A stretch of 64,000 nt of DNA from CAYRGC01 sp964601225 (lineage in GTDB: Bacteria > Patescibacteriota > Gracilibacteria > Peribacterales > Peribacteraceae). The translations under genes and the position numbers were made by a program. Under the pieces are notes generated by a model that had not been told where the DNA came from, searched no databases, and was given only the letters and a program-made list of their open reading frames with translations. The DNA lies in assembly GCA_964601225.1 (NCBI GenBank), contig CAZRMM010000001.1:62001-126000 (forward strand), read 5' to 3'. Positions 34,429 to 42,734 of the stretch are shown in pieces (the first letter of the stretch is position 1; the number at the start of each line of letters is the position of its first letter).

Positions 34429-35040
34429 ATGCCCACGATTTCCCCCTCCACCGACACGCACCTGGTTCACAAATACTCCTACACGACGTTGGAGCAAAAG
34501 ATCAGGAACAAGACGGCGCTCCAGGAGGAACTCGGCTGGCCCGAGGAAACGAAAGTCCCGATGATCTGCCTTCCCGCAGGCATGACGGACGCCCTCGGCG
34601 GCGAGGTTCTCCAGCGCCTTCTCCCGGGCCTCCTCGCTTCCACGAACGCACAGCTCCTCATCCTCGGCAAAGGCTCCGCCGAGTACGGCACGCTCTTCAC
34701 GAAGATCCAGAAGGAGTATCGCCATCGCATCGCCATCATCCCCGAGAAAGAGACCGACGTGCACCGCATGTACGCCGCGGCCGATATGGCGCTTTTCCTC
34801 ACGAATCCCCCATCCAAGGAACTGACGATCAGTCTCAGTTACGGCGTGATCCCTGTCTCCCCCTCCATCGACATCCTCGAAAACTACAACCCCGTGCAGG
34901 AAGCCGGCAACAGCTTCCTCATCGAGGGGAAGACCGAGTGGCACGCCTTCGCCGCCCTCGTCCGCGCGATTGAGACCTACAAGTTCCCGTACGACTGGCG
35001 CACGATCCAGAAACACGCGATGGAGTCCGTGAAGAAATAA
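34429..35040 (+). CDS. C-terminal half of a GT-B glycosyltransferase (glycogen-synthase-like)
   Basis: A 203-aa protein matching only the nucleotide-sugar-binding C-terminal domain of GT5/GT4 enzymes: LLILGKGSAEY, AIIPEKETDVHRMYAAADMALFLT, then the helix with PPSKELTISLSYGVIPV (position of the usual E.xG.xxxEAMxxG.P). The N-terminal acceptor domain is absent and the upstream frame has no remnant. A TATAAT (34402-34407) and an ATG 22 bp later suggest an intact short gene. It may be a degenerate or regulatory remnant; catalysis is doubtful. Confidence 0.75.
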   Translation: MPTISPSTDTHLVHKYSYTTLEQKIRNKTALQEELGWPEETKVPMICLPAGMTDALGGEVLQRLLPGLLASTNAQLLILGKGSAEYGTLFTKIQKEYRHRIAIIPEKETDVHRMYAAADMALFLTNPPSKELTISLSYGVIPVSPSIDILENYNPVQEAGNSFLIEGKTEWHAFAALVRAIETYKFPYDWRTIQKHAMESVKK

Positions 35041-35046
35041 CCTAGG

Positions 35047-35066
35047 CGCGGGTCTCCTGACCCGCG
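35047..35066 (+). terminator. Hairpin after the glycosyltransferase-like gene
   Basis: CGCGGGTC-TCCT-GACCCGCG, a perfect 8-bp GC-rich stem 7 bp after the stop codon, without a T-tract. Confidence 0.55.
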
Positions 35067-35085
35067 AGAGTCGGAGCTTCCCTAC

Positions 35086-35162
35086 TGTCACCCCGAGCCT
35101 GACGAGGGGCGTTTGAACCTTTTTTTGGAAGAATTGTCATTCTAAGGGAAGCCGAAGGATGA
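35086..35162. repeat. Two REP-like palindromes of the GTCA..GAG..CGA type
   Basis: TGTCACCCCGAGCCTGAC with GAGGGGC (35086-35110), and TGTCATTCTAAGGGAAGCC with GAAGGATGA (35135-35162). Both follow the pattern of a short stem that begins GTCA and contains GAG..CGA, like dispersed palindromes found in many bacterial genomes. A T7 run lies between them (35120-35126). Confidence 0.6.
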
Positions 35163-35227
35163 ACAAGAACTATTGAGCGGAAGCTCTTTTTTGAGTACCA
35201 TTCCCCGGCTCGCGGTCTTTCTACCGT

Positions 35228-35267
35228 GGGTCAGTAGATTAGTCCGCGCAGGTTCGGGAGAACCTGC
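35228..35267 (+). repeat. Truncated tRNA-Lys 5' copy plus hairpin
   Basis: GGGTCAGTAGATTAGTCCG repeats the first 19 nt of tRNA-Lys with two changes, exactly 92 bp upstream. It breaks off in the D-loop and continues into an 8-bp hairpin GCAGGTTC-GGGA-GAACCTGC (35248-35267). The GT before the tRNA start is also duplicated. Confidence 0.85.
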
Positions 35268-35319
35268 ACAGAAAGAACTGCTCGGTCCCGTGGTCTCATT
35301 CTCATCATCGTCCGTTCGT

Positions 35320-35396
35320 GGGTCAGTAGCTCAGTCCGGTAGAGCAGTTGCCTCTTAAGCAATTGGCCCTGGGTTCAAATCCCAGCTGACCCACCA
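35320..35396 (+). tRNA. tRNA-Lys (anticodon CTT)
   Basis: Acceptor GGGTCAG/CTGACCC, D arm TAGCTCAGTCCGGTAGAGC, anticodon arm GTTGC-CTCTTAA-GCAAT, T arm CTGGG-TTCAAAT-CCCAG. The anticodon decodes AAG. Discriminator A is at 35393 and CCA is encoded (35394-35396). truB ends 8 bp downstream on the other strand. Confidence 0.97.
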
Positions 35397-35403
35397 TTCA
35401 ATC

Positions 35404-36321
35404 TTAAATATCGAAATCCGGATCGATGGGCTCCTGCGCTCCTCGTTTGACGCCGCCCCCTTCGCCCCCGAAGACCTTCCGGCCTTTCGCCATGCCTTCG
35501 CCCATCGGCACGAGGATCGCGACGGGGAGATCGCCGTGCCAGGCGATGGTGTTCGGTTCGATCTGGGCCTCGATCACGCGGCCGTGCTGGACGTCGTCCC
35601 ACTCGTCGTCGGTGAGATCGCGGCGCGGGAGCGGCGCAAGAACGTCTTTGAGCGGGAGAACATGGCCCCATGTCGCCGTCTTGGGATTGAGAGCCTTATC
35701 CACCGTCCACTCCCCTACCTTGGTGCGACGAAGGGACCTCAGGTACCCGCCGCACCAGAGAAGCTTGCCGAGGTCGTGCGCGAGGGAGCGGATGTACGTG
35801 CCGCTGCCGCAAGAGACCGTCAGGAAGAGATCGGGGTAGGAATACTTCGTGATATTGCAGGAAGAAATCTCCACCTCGCGCGCGGGCATATCAACCTCCT
35901 TGCCGCTGCGTGCAAGATCGTACGCGCGCACGCCGCCGATGGAGATGGCCGAGTGGGCGGGCGGCACCTGCGAGATGCGGCCGACGAAATGATCGCGGAT
36001 CGCACGCTGCACCGTCGCCTGCTCCGGCACGACCCAGCCCGGTCGCGGAGGCGGCGTCTCGATGACCCCTTCGCCGTCGTACGTGGTGCTCACCTGGCCG
36101 AACCGCACGTGCGCCTCGTACTCCTTCGGCAATGCATTGAAGAGCTCCACCACCTTGAGAGCCTTTCTTCCAATCGCAAGGACGAGCAAACCCGTCGCCG
36201 CCGGATCGAGCGTGCCTAAGTGACCGATACCGCGTTCGCCGAGATTCTTCCGGACGATCGCCACCACGTCGTGGCTCGTCATGCCGGAGGGCTTGTCGAT
36301 GAGGAGGAATCCGTGGCGCAT
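35404..36321 (-). CDS. truB: tRNA pseudouridine-55 synthase TruB
   Basis: Makes pseudouridine 55 in the T loop of tRNAs. 305 aa when started at the ATG at 36321 (MRHGFLLIDKPSGMTSHDVV, the normal TruB beginning); the frame runs 13 codons further upstream without homology. It shows the catalytic motif GHLGTLDPAATGLL with Asp, KEYEAHVRFG, the YDL segment, and CGSGTYIRSLAHDLG of the family. A C-terminal PUA-like region ends in a Gly-rich tail. It converges on tRNA-Lys. Confidence 0.96.
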   Translation of the reverse strand: MRHGFLLIDKPSGMTSHDVVAIVRKNLGERGIGHLGTLDPAATGLLVLAIGRKALKVVELFNALPKEYEAHVRFGQVSTTYDGEGVIETPPPRPGWVVPEQATVQRAIRDHFVGRISQVPPAHSAISIGGVRAYDLARSGKEVDMPAREVEISSCNITKYSYPDLFLTVSCGSGTYIRSLAHDLGKLLWCGGYLRSLRRTKVGEWTVDKALNPKTATWGHVLPLKDVLAPLPRRDLTDDEWDDVQHGRVIEAQIEPNTIAWHGDLPVAILVPMGEGMAKGRKVFGGEGGGVKRGAQEPIDPDFDI

Positions 36322-36376
36322 TGCCGAAAAAGGGTAGCGATTCGCAGAAGAGGACGCCACTGCGAAAAGCGATATT

Positions 36377-36456
36377 GGGATACCAAGGTTGCCGAGGATA
36401 CCGACGATACCGAGGATCCTCGGTATCGTCGGACTCTTTGGTATCCTCGGTATCCA
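36377..36456. repeat. Nonamer-word inverted repeat between truB and a membrane gene
   Basis: Left words GATACCAAG, GTTGCCGAG, GATACCGAC and GATACCGAG face right words CTCGGTATC, GTCGGACTC, TTTGGTATC and CTCGGTATC in 9-bp register. The arms meet at GAGGATCCTC. It lies upstream of both divergent genes, unlike most other copies, which follow stop codons. Confidence 0.85.
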
Positions 36457-36509
36457 TTTGAAATCACTGTCAACTTCATACCGGACTCCCGCACCCTATA
36501 CTGACCTCC

Positions 36510-37067
36510 ATGAATTTAACACTGAGCTGGGACCTGTTCATCATTGTCTTCTTCGCGCTCGTCATCACCTACACGTTCATTATTGGAAAGCGCGAGGCGG
36601 TGAAAATCATCGTAGCGTGCTACATGGCGATCGTGGCGGTGCAGGGGCTCAGCAACGTCCTGACCCGCCTGATCGGAGAGCAGCAAGGAGCATTCGATAT
36701 TCTGGGCTTCTCCATCAATTTTCCCGTGCTCTCGGTGGTGAAGATGGTTCTCTTCATTTCGATTGTCATCTCTCTCGCCGTGCGCTCGGGATTCGATATT
36801 CAGTATGCGGACAACATGGGTTCCCTTATCAATATCGGCGTGACGGCCGTTCTTGGCTTCGGCAGTGCGCTTCTGATCATTTCGACTGTTATCGCCTATA
36901 TGAGTCAATCGGCGATCCTCGACATGCACGTGACAACCACGGCAACCCTCTCGCCCGTCGTGCAACAAAGCAGGCTCTTGCCTATTCTCCTGCAAAACCA
37001 AGACCTGTGGTTCGCCTTGCCGGCCCTGCTTCTCATCGGCGTGGGATTACTGAACAATCGGTCCTGA
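36510..37067 (+). CDS. Polytopic membrane protein, CvpA-like topology
   Basis: A 185-aa protein with about four to five hydrophobic segments (near residues 8-25, 33-48, 70-90, 103-130 and 162-180) and short loops. No diagnostic motif. The short multi-helix layout is similar to CvpA-type proteins, a weak comparison. It is followed 100 bp later by the pilin-like gene and may belong to the same envelope cluster. Confidence 0.65.
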   Translation: MNLTLSWDLFIIVFFALVITYTFIIGKREAVKIIVACYMAIVAVQGLSNVLTRLIGEQQGAFDILGFSINFPVLSVVKMVLFISIVISLAVRSGFDIQYADNMGSLINIGVTAVLGFGSALLIISTVIAYMSQSAILDMHVTTTATLSPVVQQSRLLPILLQNQDLWFALPALLLIGVGLLNNRS

Positions 37068-37169
37068 ATTACGTCGCCGTCAAGCTCTTTCGCTGCCGGG
37101 AGCCGAAGTTGACTTGAGTCTAGTGGAGCGTTTCCAGTACAACTGTGTCCGGCTCATCCCCCCTTTCCC

Positions 37170-37568
37170 ATGTCCACTCTCCAACGTCTGTCATACAAGA
37201 CGTGGTTCGCTCTCGCCGCGGGCTTCGCTCCGGTAAGCAAGGCGCTCGCTCAGGGCGACTTCGGCGGCCCGATCCCCGACGTTCCCGGCACACCGGCGGC
37301 CTATAACGAGACGGACATTCGTAACGTGATTTTGAATGCCATCGTGTTCGTCCTCAACTTCCTGGCACTCGCCGCGGTGGTCTTCATCATTATCGCCGGC
37401 ATCCGCCTCATCGTCTCTCAGGGAAGCGACGACGCGAAGGACAAGGCCAAGAAGACGATCATCGCCGTCATCGTCGGCCTCCTCGTCGTGCTCTTCGCCC
37501 GCGTGATCGTCGGATTCTTCACTCAGACGGTTCCGGATACGTTCACGTTCGTCCCTGGCCTGGTCTGA
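37170..37568 (+). CDS. VirB2/TrbC-like pilin
   Basis: A 132-aa protein with a signal peptide cut near residue 27 (SKALAQG), a short Gly/Pro-rich mature N-terminus and two long hydrophobic helices (about 53-77 and 96-117) separated by a small charged loop SQGSDDAKDKAKK. This is the layout of VirB2/TrbC pilins and of the related small proteins found near type IV secretion genes in many Patescibacteria. It has its own strong terminator. Role in a pilus or secretion channel is inferred. Confidence 0.75.
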   Translation: MSTLQRLSYKTWFALAAGFAPVSKALAQGDFGGPIPDVPGTPAAYNETDIRNVILNAIVFVLNFLALAAVVFIIIAGIRLIVSQGSDDAKDKAKKTIIAVIVGLLVVLFARVIVGFFTQTVPDTFTFVPGLV

Positions 37569-37589
37569 GCCCGTTCGCATCGCATTCAA

Positions 37590-37618
37590 AAGGCGCGTCC
37601 TCGGGGCGCGCTTTTTTT
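37590..37618 (+). terminator. Intrinsic terminator of the pilin gene
   Basis: GC-rich stem about AGGCGCGTCC/GGCGCGCTT (37590-37600, 37604-37614) with loop TCG, followed directly by a run of seven T. Confidence 0.9.
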
Positions 37619-37671
37619 GGCCGAAAGAAGAGGCCCTTCACGCGCCTCTTTGTCCCCTTCTCGGACTTTCC

Positions 37672-38217
37672 TTACGCCGCTTCCGGCTCTGAGACCGGCG
37701 CAAGCATCGACGCCGCGGGCAAGGCCTGCTCCTTCTCCTTCACGTCGGCTTTGATGTCACGGATGACGATCGCGTCCTGTCGCACCTCGGCAATATGACT
37801 CGCGGGGATGGGAACTCCCCACCGCCAGAAAGTTTTGGGAAAAATCCACTCCAGAAGAAAGTGCGTGGTATCAAACTGCGCGTCACGACAGGTCCCAAGG
37901 GATTTTCCTCCAAGGGTGACGATCTTTTGTCCGAGAATCGGACGCGGGAAGGAAAAAAGGGGCTCCAGCCGCACGACATCACCCGGATCGCAGAGGACAT
38001 CGGCAGAGGACACCACGATTCTCAGGGACCAGCGGAGGATATCCATCGTGGAGAGATAGAGCATTCCGCCGCTCAAAAACCCTCCTCTACCGACAAAAAA
38101 TCCTTCCACTTTTCCCGTATCCGGATGAATGACCATATGGGCAATGTGTCCAAGGGGAATATGCGATCCCTCTTCGCAAACTGGCAACCCGAGAGCCGTG
38201 GAGAAACGGACGTGCAT
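37672..38217 (-). CDS. PRC-barrel domain protein
   Basis: A 181-aa protein made of two PRC-barrel-like beta repeats: LGLPVCEEGSHIPLGHIAHMV with HPDTGKVEGFFV, and GQKIVTLGGKSLGTCRDAQFD with FLLEWI. The C-terminus is charged. PRC barrels occur in RimM and in photosynthetic reaction-centre H subunits, and as stand-alone proteins of unknown function. It is divergently arranged with prs across 30 bp. Confidence 0.8.
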   Translation of the reverse strand: MHVRFSTALGLPVCEEGSHIPLGHIAHMVIHPDTGKVEGFFVGRGGFLSGGMLYLSTMDILRWSLRIVVSSADVLCDPGDVVRLEPLFSFPRPILGQKIVTLGGKSLGTCRDAQFDTTHFLLEWIFPKTFWRWGVPIPASHIAEVRQDAIVIRDIKADVKEKEQALPAASMLAPVSEPEAA

Positions 38218-38247
38218 CTGCTAGAATAATAGCAGTCTTCAACACTC

Positions 38248-39174
38248 ATGCTTCTCTTCAGTGGATCCTCCCATCCGGCTCTCGCGGCAGCGGTCGCCAA
38301 AGAGCTCGGTGTGGAATTGGGCGCCGTCACGCGCAAGCGCTTCTCCGGAGGCGAGATTTACGTTCGCTACGAAGAGACGCTTCGAGGAAAAGACGTCTAT
38401 CTTCTTCAGACCGGATCCCGTAATCCGAACGAAGATCTCATGGAGCTCTTCTTCCTGTGCCAAGCTGCCAAACTCAGCTTTGCCCGGTCGATTCACGTTG
38501 TGATCCCTCACTTCCCCTACGCGCGCCAGGATCGCGTAGCCCAGCCCCGCGAGCCCATTTCGGCCAAGCTGGTCGCGCAACTCCTGGAGAAGGCGGGTGC
38601 CGATCATGTCATCACGCTCGATCTGCATTCCGATCAGATCCAAGGATTCTTCTCGATTCCGGTGGATGTTCTCGACGCGCGCCTGCTCTTCGCGCGAGAG
38701 TTCCAAAAGAAAAATCTCAAAGATCCCGTCGTTGTGGCGCCGGACGCCGGAGGAGCGAAGCGCGCGAAGAAATTCGCCGATCTCCTCGGCGCGGAACTCG
38801 CGCTCATGCATAAGAGCCGACCGGAACATCACAAGGCGGAAATTCTCGAAGTTGTCGGCGATATCGAGGGCCGCACCTGCATCATTCTCGATGACATGAT
38901 TGATACCGGCAGCACCATGGTCCCCGCGAGGGAAGTTCTCCTGAAAAAGAAGGCGAACTCCGACATCTACGCCGCCGTCACTCATCCTCTTTTCTCCGGG
39001 AAAGCGCACGAAAATCTACGGAAAGCCGCTTTTAAAGAAGTCGTGGTTACCGACAGCATTCCCGTCGAGCCCAATGTCTTCCCCGGTCTCCAGATCGTTT
39101 CCATCGCACCATTGCTGGCGCACGTCATCCGCAATGTGCAATCCGGTCAGAGCGTGACAGAGATATATAAGTAA
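38248..39174 (+). CDS. prs: Ribose-phosphate pyrophosphokinase
   Basis: Makes PRPP from ribose 5-phosphate and ATP, the precursor for nucleotides. The 308-aa protein has two PRTase-fold domains: LFSGSSHPALA at the N-terminus, YARQDRVAQPREPISAK, the metal-binding DLHSDQIQGFF, flexible loop PDAGGAKRAKKFA and the PRPP loop CIILDDMIDTGSTM. Length is typical. It starts 30 bp from the divergent PRC-barrel gene. Confidence 0.96.
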   Translation: MLLFSGSSHPALAAAVAKELGVELGAVTRKRFSGGEIYVRYEETLRGKDVYLLQTGSRNPNEDLMELFFLCQAAKLSFARSIHVVIPHFPYARQDRVAQPREPISAKLVAQLLEKAGADHVITLDLHSDQIQGFFSIPVDVLDARLLFAREFQKKNLKDPVVVAPDAGGAKRAKKFADLLGAELALMHKSRPEHHKAEILEVVGDIEGRTCIILDDMIDTGSTMVPAREVLLKKKANSDIYAAVTHPLFSGKAHENLRKAAFKEVVVTDSIPVEPNVFPGLQIVSIAPLLAHVIRNVQSGQSVTEIYK

Positions 39175-39259
39175 ACAATATTTTTTACTAAAGACAATTT
39201 TCGGGGCCTTCCGCAAAGGGTAAGCTCTCCGGGTCGTATTTTTTCGCCCCCTTTTTCTT

Positions 39260-39616
39260 ATGAAGAAATTCGTTGCCGTGGCCGCGGCCTGCACGGTCGC
39301 CCTCACTCTCTCGACGACCTCATTCGCTCGCATGCCCGAGAACCTCTCCCAAGATCATGCGGAAAAGAGAATGGAGAAAATCGAGAAGAAGATCCAGAAG
39401 TTCACCGCTCGTTCCCTCAAGATGAAGGAGCGCGCCCGTCAGCAGGAAATGCGCGTGAAGGAGTGGGAAAAGAAGATGATGGAACTCAAGAAGAACTCAT
39501 CGTCCGTCTCCTCCGCCGCCACGTCGTCCGCCGCTTCTTCGGCCGCGACTAGCAGCGCCGCCACGTCGTCCGCTGCCTCCTCGGCTACGACCTCGTCGGC
39601 CGCCGGCTCGATGTAA
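39260..39616 (+). CDS. Secreted coiled-coil protein with Ser/Ala repeat tail
   Basis: A 118-aa protein with an N-terminal signal peptide (MKKFVAVAAACTVALTLS..SFA, cut near residue 23) and a highly charged Lys/Glu helix (about 28-78). The tail of about 38 residues consists only of Ser, Ala and Thr in repeats such as SSAATSSAAS. Such tails are typical of cell-surface or extracellular linkers. It has its own terminator. No family recognised. Confidence 0.75.
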   Translation: MKKFVAVAAACTVALTLSTTSFARMPENLSQDHAEKRMEKIEKKIQKFTARSLKMKERARQQEMRVKEWEKKMMELKKNSSSVSSAATSSAASSAATSSAATSSAASSATTSSAAGSM

Positions 39617-39635
39617 TCCCGACCACGTCATTGAA

Positions 39636-39658
39636 TAAGGCGGCTTCGGCCGCCTTTT
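39636..39658 (+). terminator. Intrinsic terminator with UUCG loop
   Basis: AAGGCGGC-TTCG-GCCGCCTT stem (39636-39655) ending in TTTTT, 19 bp after the stop of the Ser/Ala-rich protein. Confidence 0.92.
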
Positions 39659-39755
39659 TCTTGTCCTGACCAGGATTTGGATCTTGCCGCTTTTTGAAGC
39701 CACAGGTACCCTCTCCCGGCACGCAGAAGCGCTTTCGTGCGTCTTTCAGATCATC

Positions 39756-39799
39756 GGGCGATTAGCTCAGGGGGTCGAGTACCGCAAAGCGGTATGAGC
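39756..39799 (+). repeat. Truncated tRNA-Ile 5' copy plus hairpin
   Basis: GGGCGATTAGCTCAGGGG is identical to the first 18 nt of tRNA-Ile, 104 bp upstream of the real gene. It continues as GGTCGAG and the hairpin TACCGC-AAA-GCGGTA (39780-39794). The outer GG..CC can also pair. Confidence 0.88.
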
Positions 39800-39859
39800 C
39801 ATTCAAAAAACGAGACATGCCGCGCTCCCTCTGAGAGAATCAAAACCGCACCACTATGC

Positions 39860-39935
39860 GGGCGATTAGCTCAGGGGTTAGAGCGCGACACTGATAATGT
39901 CGAGGTCGATGGTTCAAATCCATCATCGCCCACCA
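39860..39935 (+). tRNA. tRNA-Ile (anticodon GAT)
   Basis: Acceptor GGGCGAT/ATCGCCC, D arm TAGCTCAGGGGTTAGAGC, anticodon arm CGACA-CTGATAA-TGTCG, T arm CGATGG-TTCAAAT-CCATC. GAT decodes ATC/ATT. Discriminator A is at 39932 and CCA is encoded (39933-39935). Confidence 0.97.
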
Positions 39936-39992
39936 GTCCATTCTCTAGAGTGCTTCCTGCCTCGATATCACCGACGGTTTTTTCAGGGAGGA

Positions 39993-40445
39993 TTACCCCT
40001 TCATGAAGGGCATCATGAGTCTCCGGATCAAACCAGGCTTCCGGATGCGGCAGTTGTGAAAAGCGGCGATCTTCCAGAGCCCGTTCTCCTTGATGATCAC
40101 GTTGGTATTGATGGACTTCCGGGCCGTCGGCGGCTTCTTCTGCCAGCGGAGCTTCACCGTGCCGATCGCGTGCGCCACCGCAACGTGCGGACTGAGGAAA
40201 TGCACGGAGAGCGAGTCGCCGACGAGGCTCGAGCCTTTCAAGAGGCCCGCGAAGAGTTCCCGATGAGTCTCCTCGATGGCTTTGCGACCCCGGAGGAGCA
40301 AGCCGGCGAAGGTGACGTAATCGGCCTCCTCCGTAAAACAGGACGCGAACCGGGCGGCGTCGCCGTCGGTCCATGCATCGGACATCGTCTGGAAAAGCGC
40401 AGTGATCTCGTTTTTGTGGGCCTCGGGAATGACGGCATCGGACAT
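39993..40445 (-). CDS. SgcJ/SnoaL-like (NTF2-fold) protein
   Basis: A 150-aa alpha+beta barrel protein. AWTDGDAARFASCFTEEADYV and GRKAIEETHRELF are typical of the SgcJ/EcaC family of NTF2-like proteins, ending in WKIAAFHNCRIRKP. The fold binds small hydrophobic molecules and some members are enzymes. The substrate is unknown. It lies 8 bp after the upstream 566-aa gene, so they form an operon. Confidence 0.85.
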   Translation of the reverse strand: MSDAVIPEAHKNEITALFQTMSDAWTDGDAARFASCFTEEADYVTFAGLLLRGRKAIEETHRELFAGLLKGSSLVGDSLSVHFLSPHVAVAHAIGTVKLRWQKKPPTARKSINTNVIIKENGLWKIAAFHNCRIRKPGLIRRLMMPFMKG

Positions 40446-40453
40446 ACGGCAGG

Positions 40454-42154
40454 TTATTGCCCCTTGGCCCAGGTAAGGAAATCGCCGAGCGTCATGCCGA
40501 AGAGCTGTTCCTGACCGTCCCGCGTGATCCCCGTGAGGGTCTTGGCACTCGGCTCGTACTCGAAGCCGTAGAAGTGGTCGCCGGAGGGCCCGGAGAACAC
40601 TACCTGGCTCACCGCAACGTGATCCCTGCCGACAGCCTCGATCTTCGTCTGCACCGTCAGAAGGGCACCCGCAGCGACAAGTTCATCCCGTACCGTGGCG
40701 GCAAGGACGCCGCCGTCCTCGGACGAAAGACTGCCGGTCACGGTAGGCGCGGCGCGGCCGAACGTCTTCATGACCTCTTCGAGATCGGAACCGTCTTCGG
40801 AAGACGATGACGAAGAACTCCCATCGGATGAGGCGACGGAGGAAGACGACGAAACGGCTTCTGCCGCCGTCTCAAGAAGCGGCGACGCCGCAACGGAGGT
40901 CCACGAGGCGAGAAGCGAGCGCTGTTGATCCGTCAGCGACTCTTCCTCGGGACCGATCGCCGCGGAAAAAGCATCGAGAAGACGACTCAGGCGATCCGGG
41001 TATCCGAACCTGCTCGTCTGAGCGACAAAGCGATTCATCGCGGGGAAGAGGCCCGTCAGTACCGCTGCCGGCTCGTCTGCCGCCTGGATCTGGGCCTGCA
41101 AGGCTTCGCCCCAGCGACGAACGACACCATCGGTAGCGGCTTCGGGAAGGGTATCCGACAGGGGGAAGAGCAGAACGCGCAGAAGAGCGACATCACCGCC
41201 GTCCTCCGCACGTACGGGCGAAGCCCACGCAGCGGAACGGAGGGAAGGATGGAGCGCGGCAAGCAGCTGAAAATCGGGATCGGAGACAAAGGGATAGAGC
41301 GACGAGAGCAGTGCCGGACGATTGGACGCGAGACGCAGGGCGCCCGGAAGACGACGTGACGTTTCCGGTGAAGTCAGGAGATATCGACTGACCGCATCGT
41401 CGGCAAGAAACGCACGAAGCGCCTCGACATCGTTGGTATGCAGAAGTTCGTCGATGCGATCAAAAGCGAGGGCAAGATCGCTGGTCTGAAGGCGGTGCGC
41501 GGCGGCCGGCAAGCGAAGGAAAGCCAGAAGATCCGTTCCCGCCGAAATCACACGATCGGCGACTGTCTTCCCCTCCTCTCGCGCATCGACGGATGTGAGC
41601 GTCTGAAGATCCTGCAACTGGTCGCGAAGGAAATCGCCGTCAATGGCGCTGATGGCATCGGTCAGCTCAAGTGTCCGATGATGATCCGGTACAGTCGGGA
41701 GATCGGTCAGAGTCCACGTCGCCTGACCGCCCTGCGGCACGAAAGCGACAAATCCGTGGCGACGAAGAAGAACCGGCGTTGAGAGGGCGGAGACCGTCAC
41801 GGTGGACTCACTGCGATGCACGTACATGCCGCCCCGGAAACCCAGCAAAGCGGCATCTCCGGTTTTGAGCCATACGATGCCACGGGAGGCCACGAGCGCG
41901 CCGCCTCCGAGAAGCTCGGGACGCCCGTCTTTCACATCCAACGAACCCTCGGAAGACAAGCGGCCGTACGTGCCGTCTTCCAAACTGAACGACTGCTGCT
42001 CGCCGGTCATTCCAATCACTCGATCGGCAATGGCAGCGGTGAAGACGGCGGATGATACGGATCCCGATGTGGTCGAAACGATACCGACGAGAACCAACGT
42101 AAAGAGCGGAACCGCAACAATATGCCTGTGGATCGTGTGGATATTGGTTTTCAT
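40454..42154 (-). CDS. Unknown secreted or anchored 566-aa protein
   Basis: Starts with a hydrophobic signal-anchor (about 12-35). Residues 45-150 are strand-rich and suggest a FecR-like beta domain (SFSLEDGTYGRLSSEGSLDV). A long helical region follows (about 155-430), then an Ser-rich linker with SSSSSVASSDGSSSSSSSE (about 440-460) and a C-terminal strand-rich domain of about 100 residues. No clear family. The Ser-rich linker resembles that of other surface proteins in this window. Confidence 0.7.
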   Translation of the reverse strand: MKTNIHTIHRHIVAVPLFTLVLVGIVSTTSGSVSSAVFTAAIADRVIGMTGEQQSFSLEDGTYGRLSSEGSLDVKDGRPELLGGGALVASRGIVWLKTGDAALLGFRGGMYVHRSESTVTVSALSTPVLLRRHGFVAFVPQGGQATWTLTDLPTVPDHHRTLELTDAISAIDGDFLRDQLQDLQTLTSVDAREEGKTVADRVISAGTDLLAFLRLPAAAHRLQTSDLALAFDRIDELLHTNDVEALRAFLADDAVSRYLLTSPETSRRLPGALRLASNRPALLSSLYPFVSDPDFQLLAALHPSLRSAAWASPVRAEDGGDVALLRVLLFPLSDTLPEAATDGVVRRWGEALQAQIQAADEPAAVLTGLFPAMNRFVAQTSRFGYPDRLSRLLDAFSAAIGPEEESLTDQQRSLLASWTSVAASPLLETAAEAVSSSSSVASSDGSSSSSSSEDGSDLEEVMKTFGRAAPTVTGSLSSEDGGVLAATVRDELVAAGALLTVQTKIEAVGRDHVAVSQVVFSGPSGDHFYGFEYEPSAKTLTGITRDGQEQLFGMTLGDFLTWAKGQ

Positions 42155-42226
42155 ATTTCATATCACGATAGCACAATCGACCCCTCGGGCAACGCCGGGT
42201 TCCTTGCCAGAACGAAAGATTCTGTG

Positions 42227-42730
42227 ATGATGATCTCCGTGCGCTTTCTCGGTATCGATCCCGGCTATGGAACCACGGGGCTAGGCCTCATAGAAAGCAC
42301 CAATCCAAGCGATGTACGGGCGATTGAATGGTTGACCATTTCCACGGCTAGCGCGCAACCCTTCCCGGCACGGCTACGGGAAATTCATGATGATATGAAA
42401 ATATTTCTTGATGAAGTCAAACCCTCCGTTGCCATCATCGAACGCGTGTTCTTCGCGAAGAATGAGACGACAGCCCTCGATGTTGCACAGGCCCGTGGCG
42501 TCATTTTGTACTGTTTGGAAGAAGCCGGAATACCGAGTATCGAGATCGGCCCGATGCAGATGAAACTCGCCATCACGGGAGACGGGCGGGCGGACAAACG
42601 CCAGGTGCAGGATATGCTCGTGCGTCTGCTGCGGCTCTCGGAACTCCCCCGTCCCGACGATGCGGCGGATGCCCTGGCGCTGGCGCTCTACGGAGCCCTG
42701 ACCTACAGGGAAGATCTCGTGCAACGATAA
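42227..42730 (+). CDS. ruvC: Crossover junction endodeoxyribonuclease RuvC
   Basis: Resolves Holliday junctions. 167 aa when started at the ATG at 42227 (MMISVRFLGIDPGYG); the open frame to 42122 lacks homology and overlaps the divergent gene. Catalytic acidic residues are all present: D11 in GIDPG, E72 in IIERVFF, and D145 and D148 in DDAADAL. No ruvA or ruvB is adjacent. It is divergent from the 566-aa gene. Confidence 0.95.
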   Translation: MMISVRFLGIDPGYGTTGLGLIESTNPSDVRAIEWLTISTASAQPFPARLREIHDDMKIFLDEVKPSVAIIERVFFAKNETTALDVAQARGVILYCLEEAGIPSIEIGPMQMKLAITGDGRADKRQVQDMLVRLLRLSELPRPDDAADALALALYGALTYREDLVQR

Positions 42731-42734
42731 TTCT

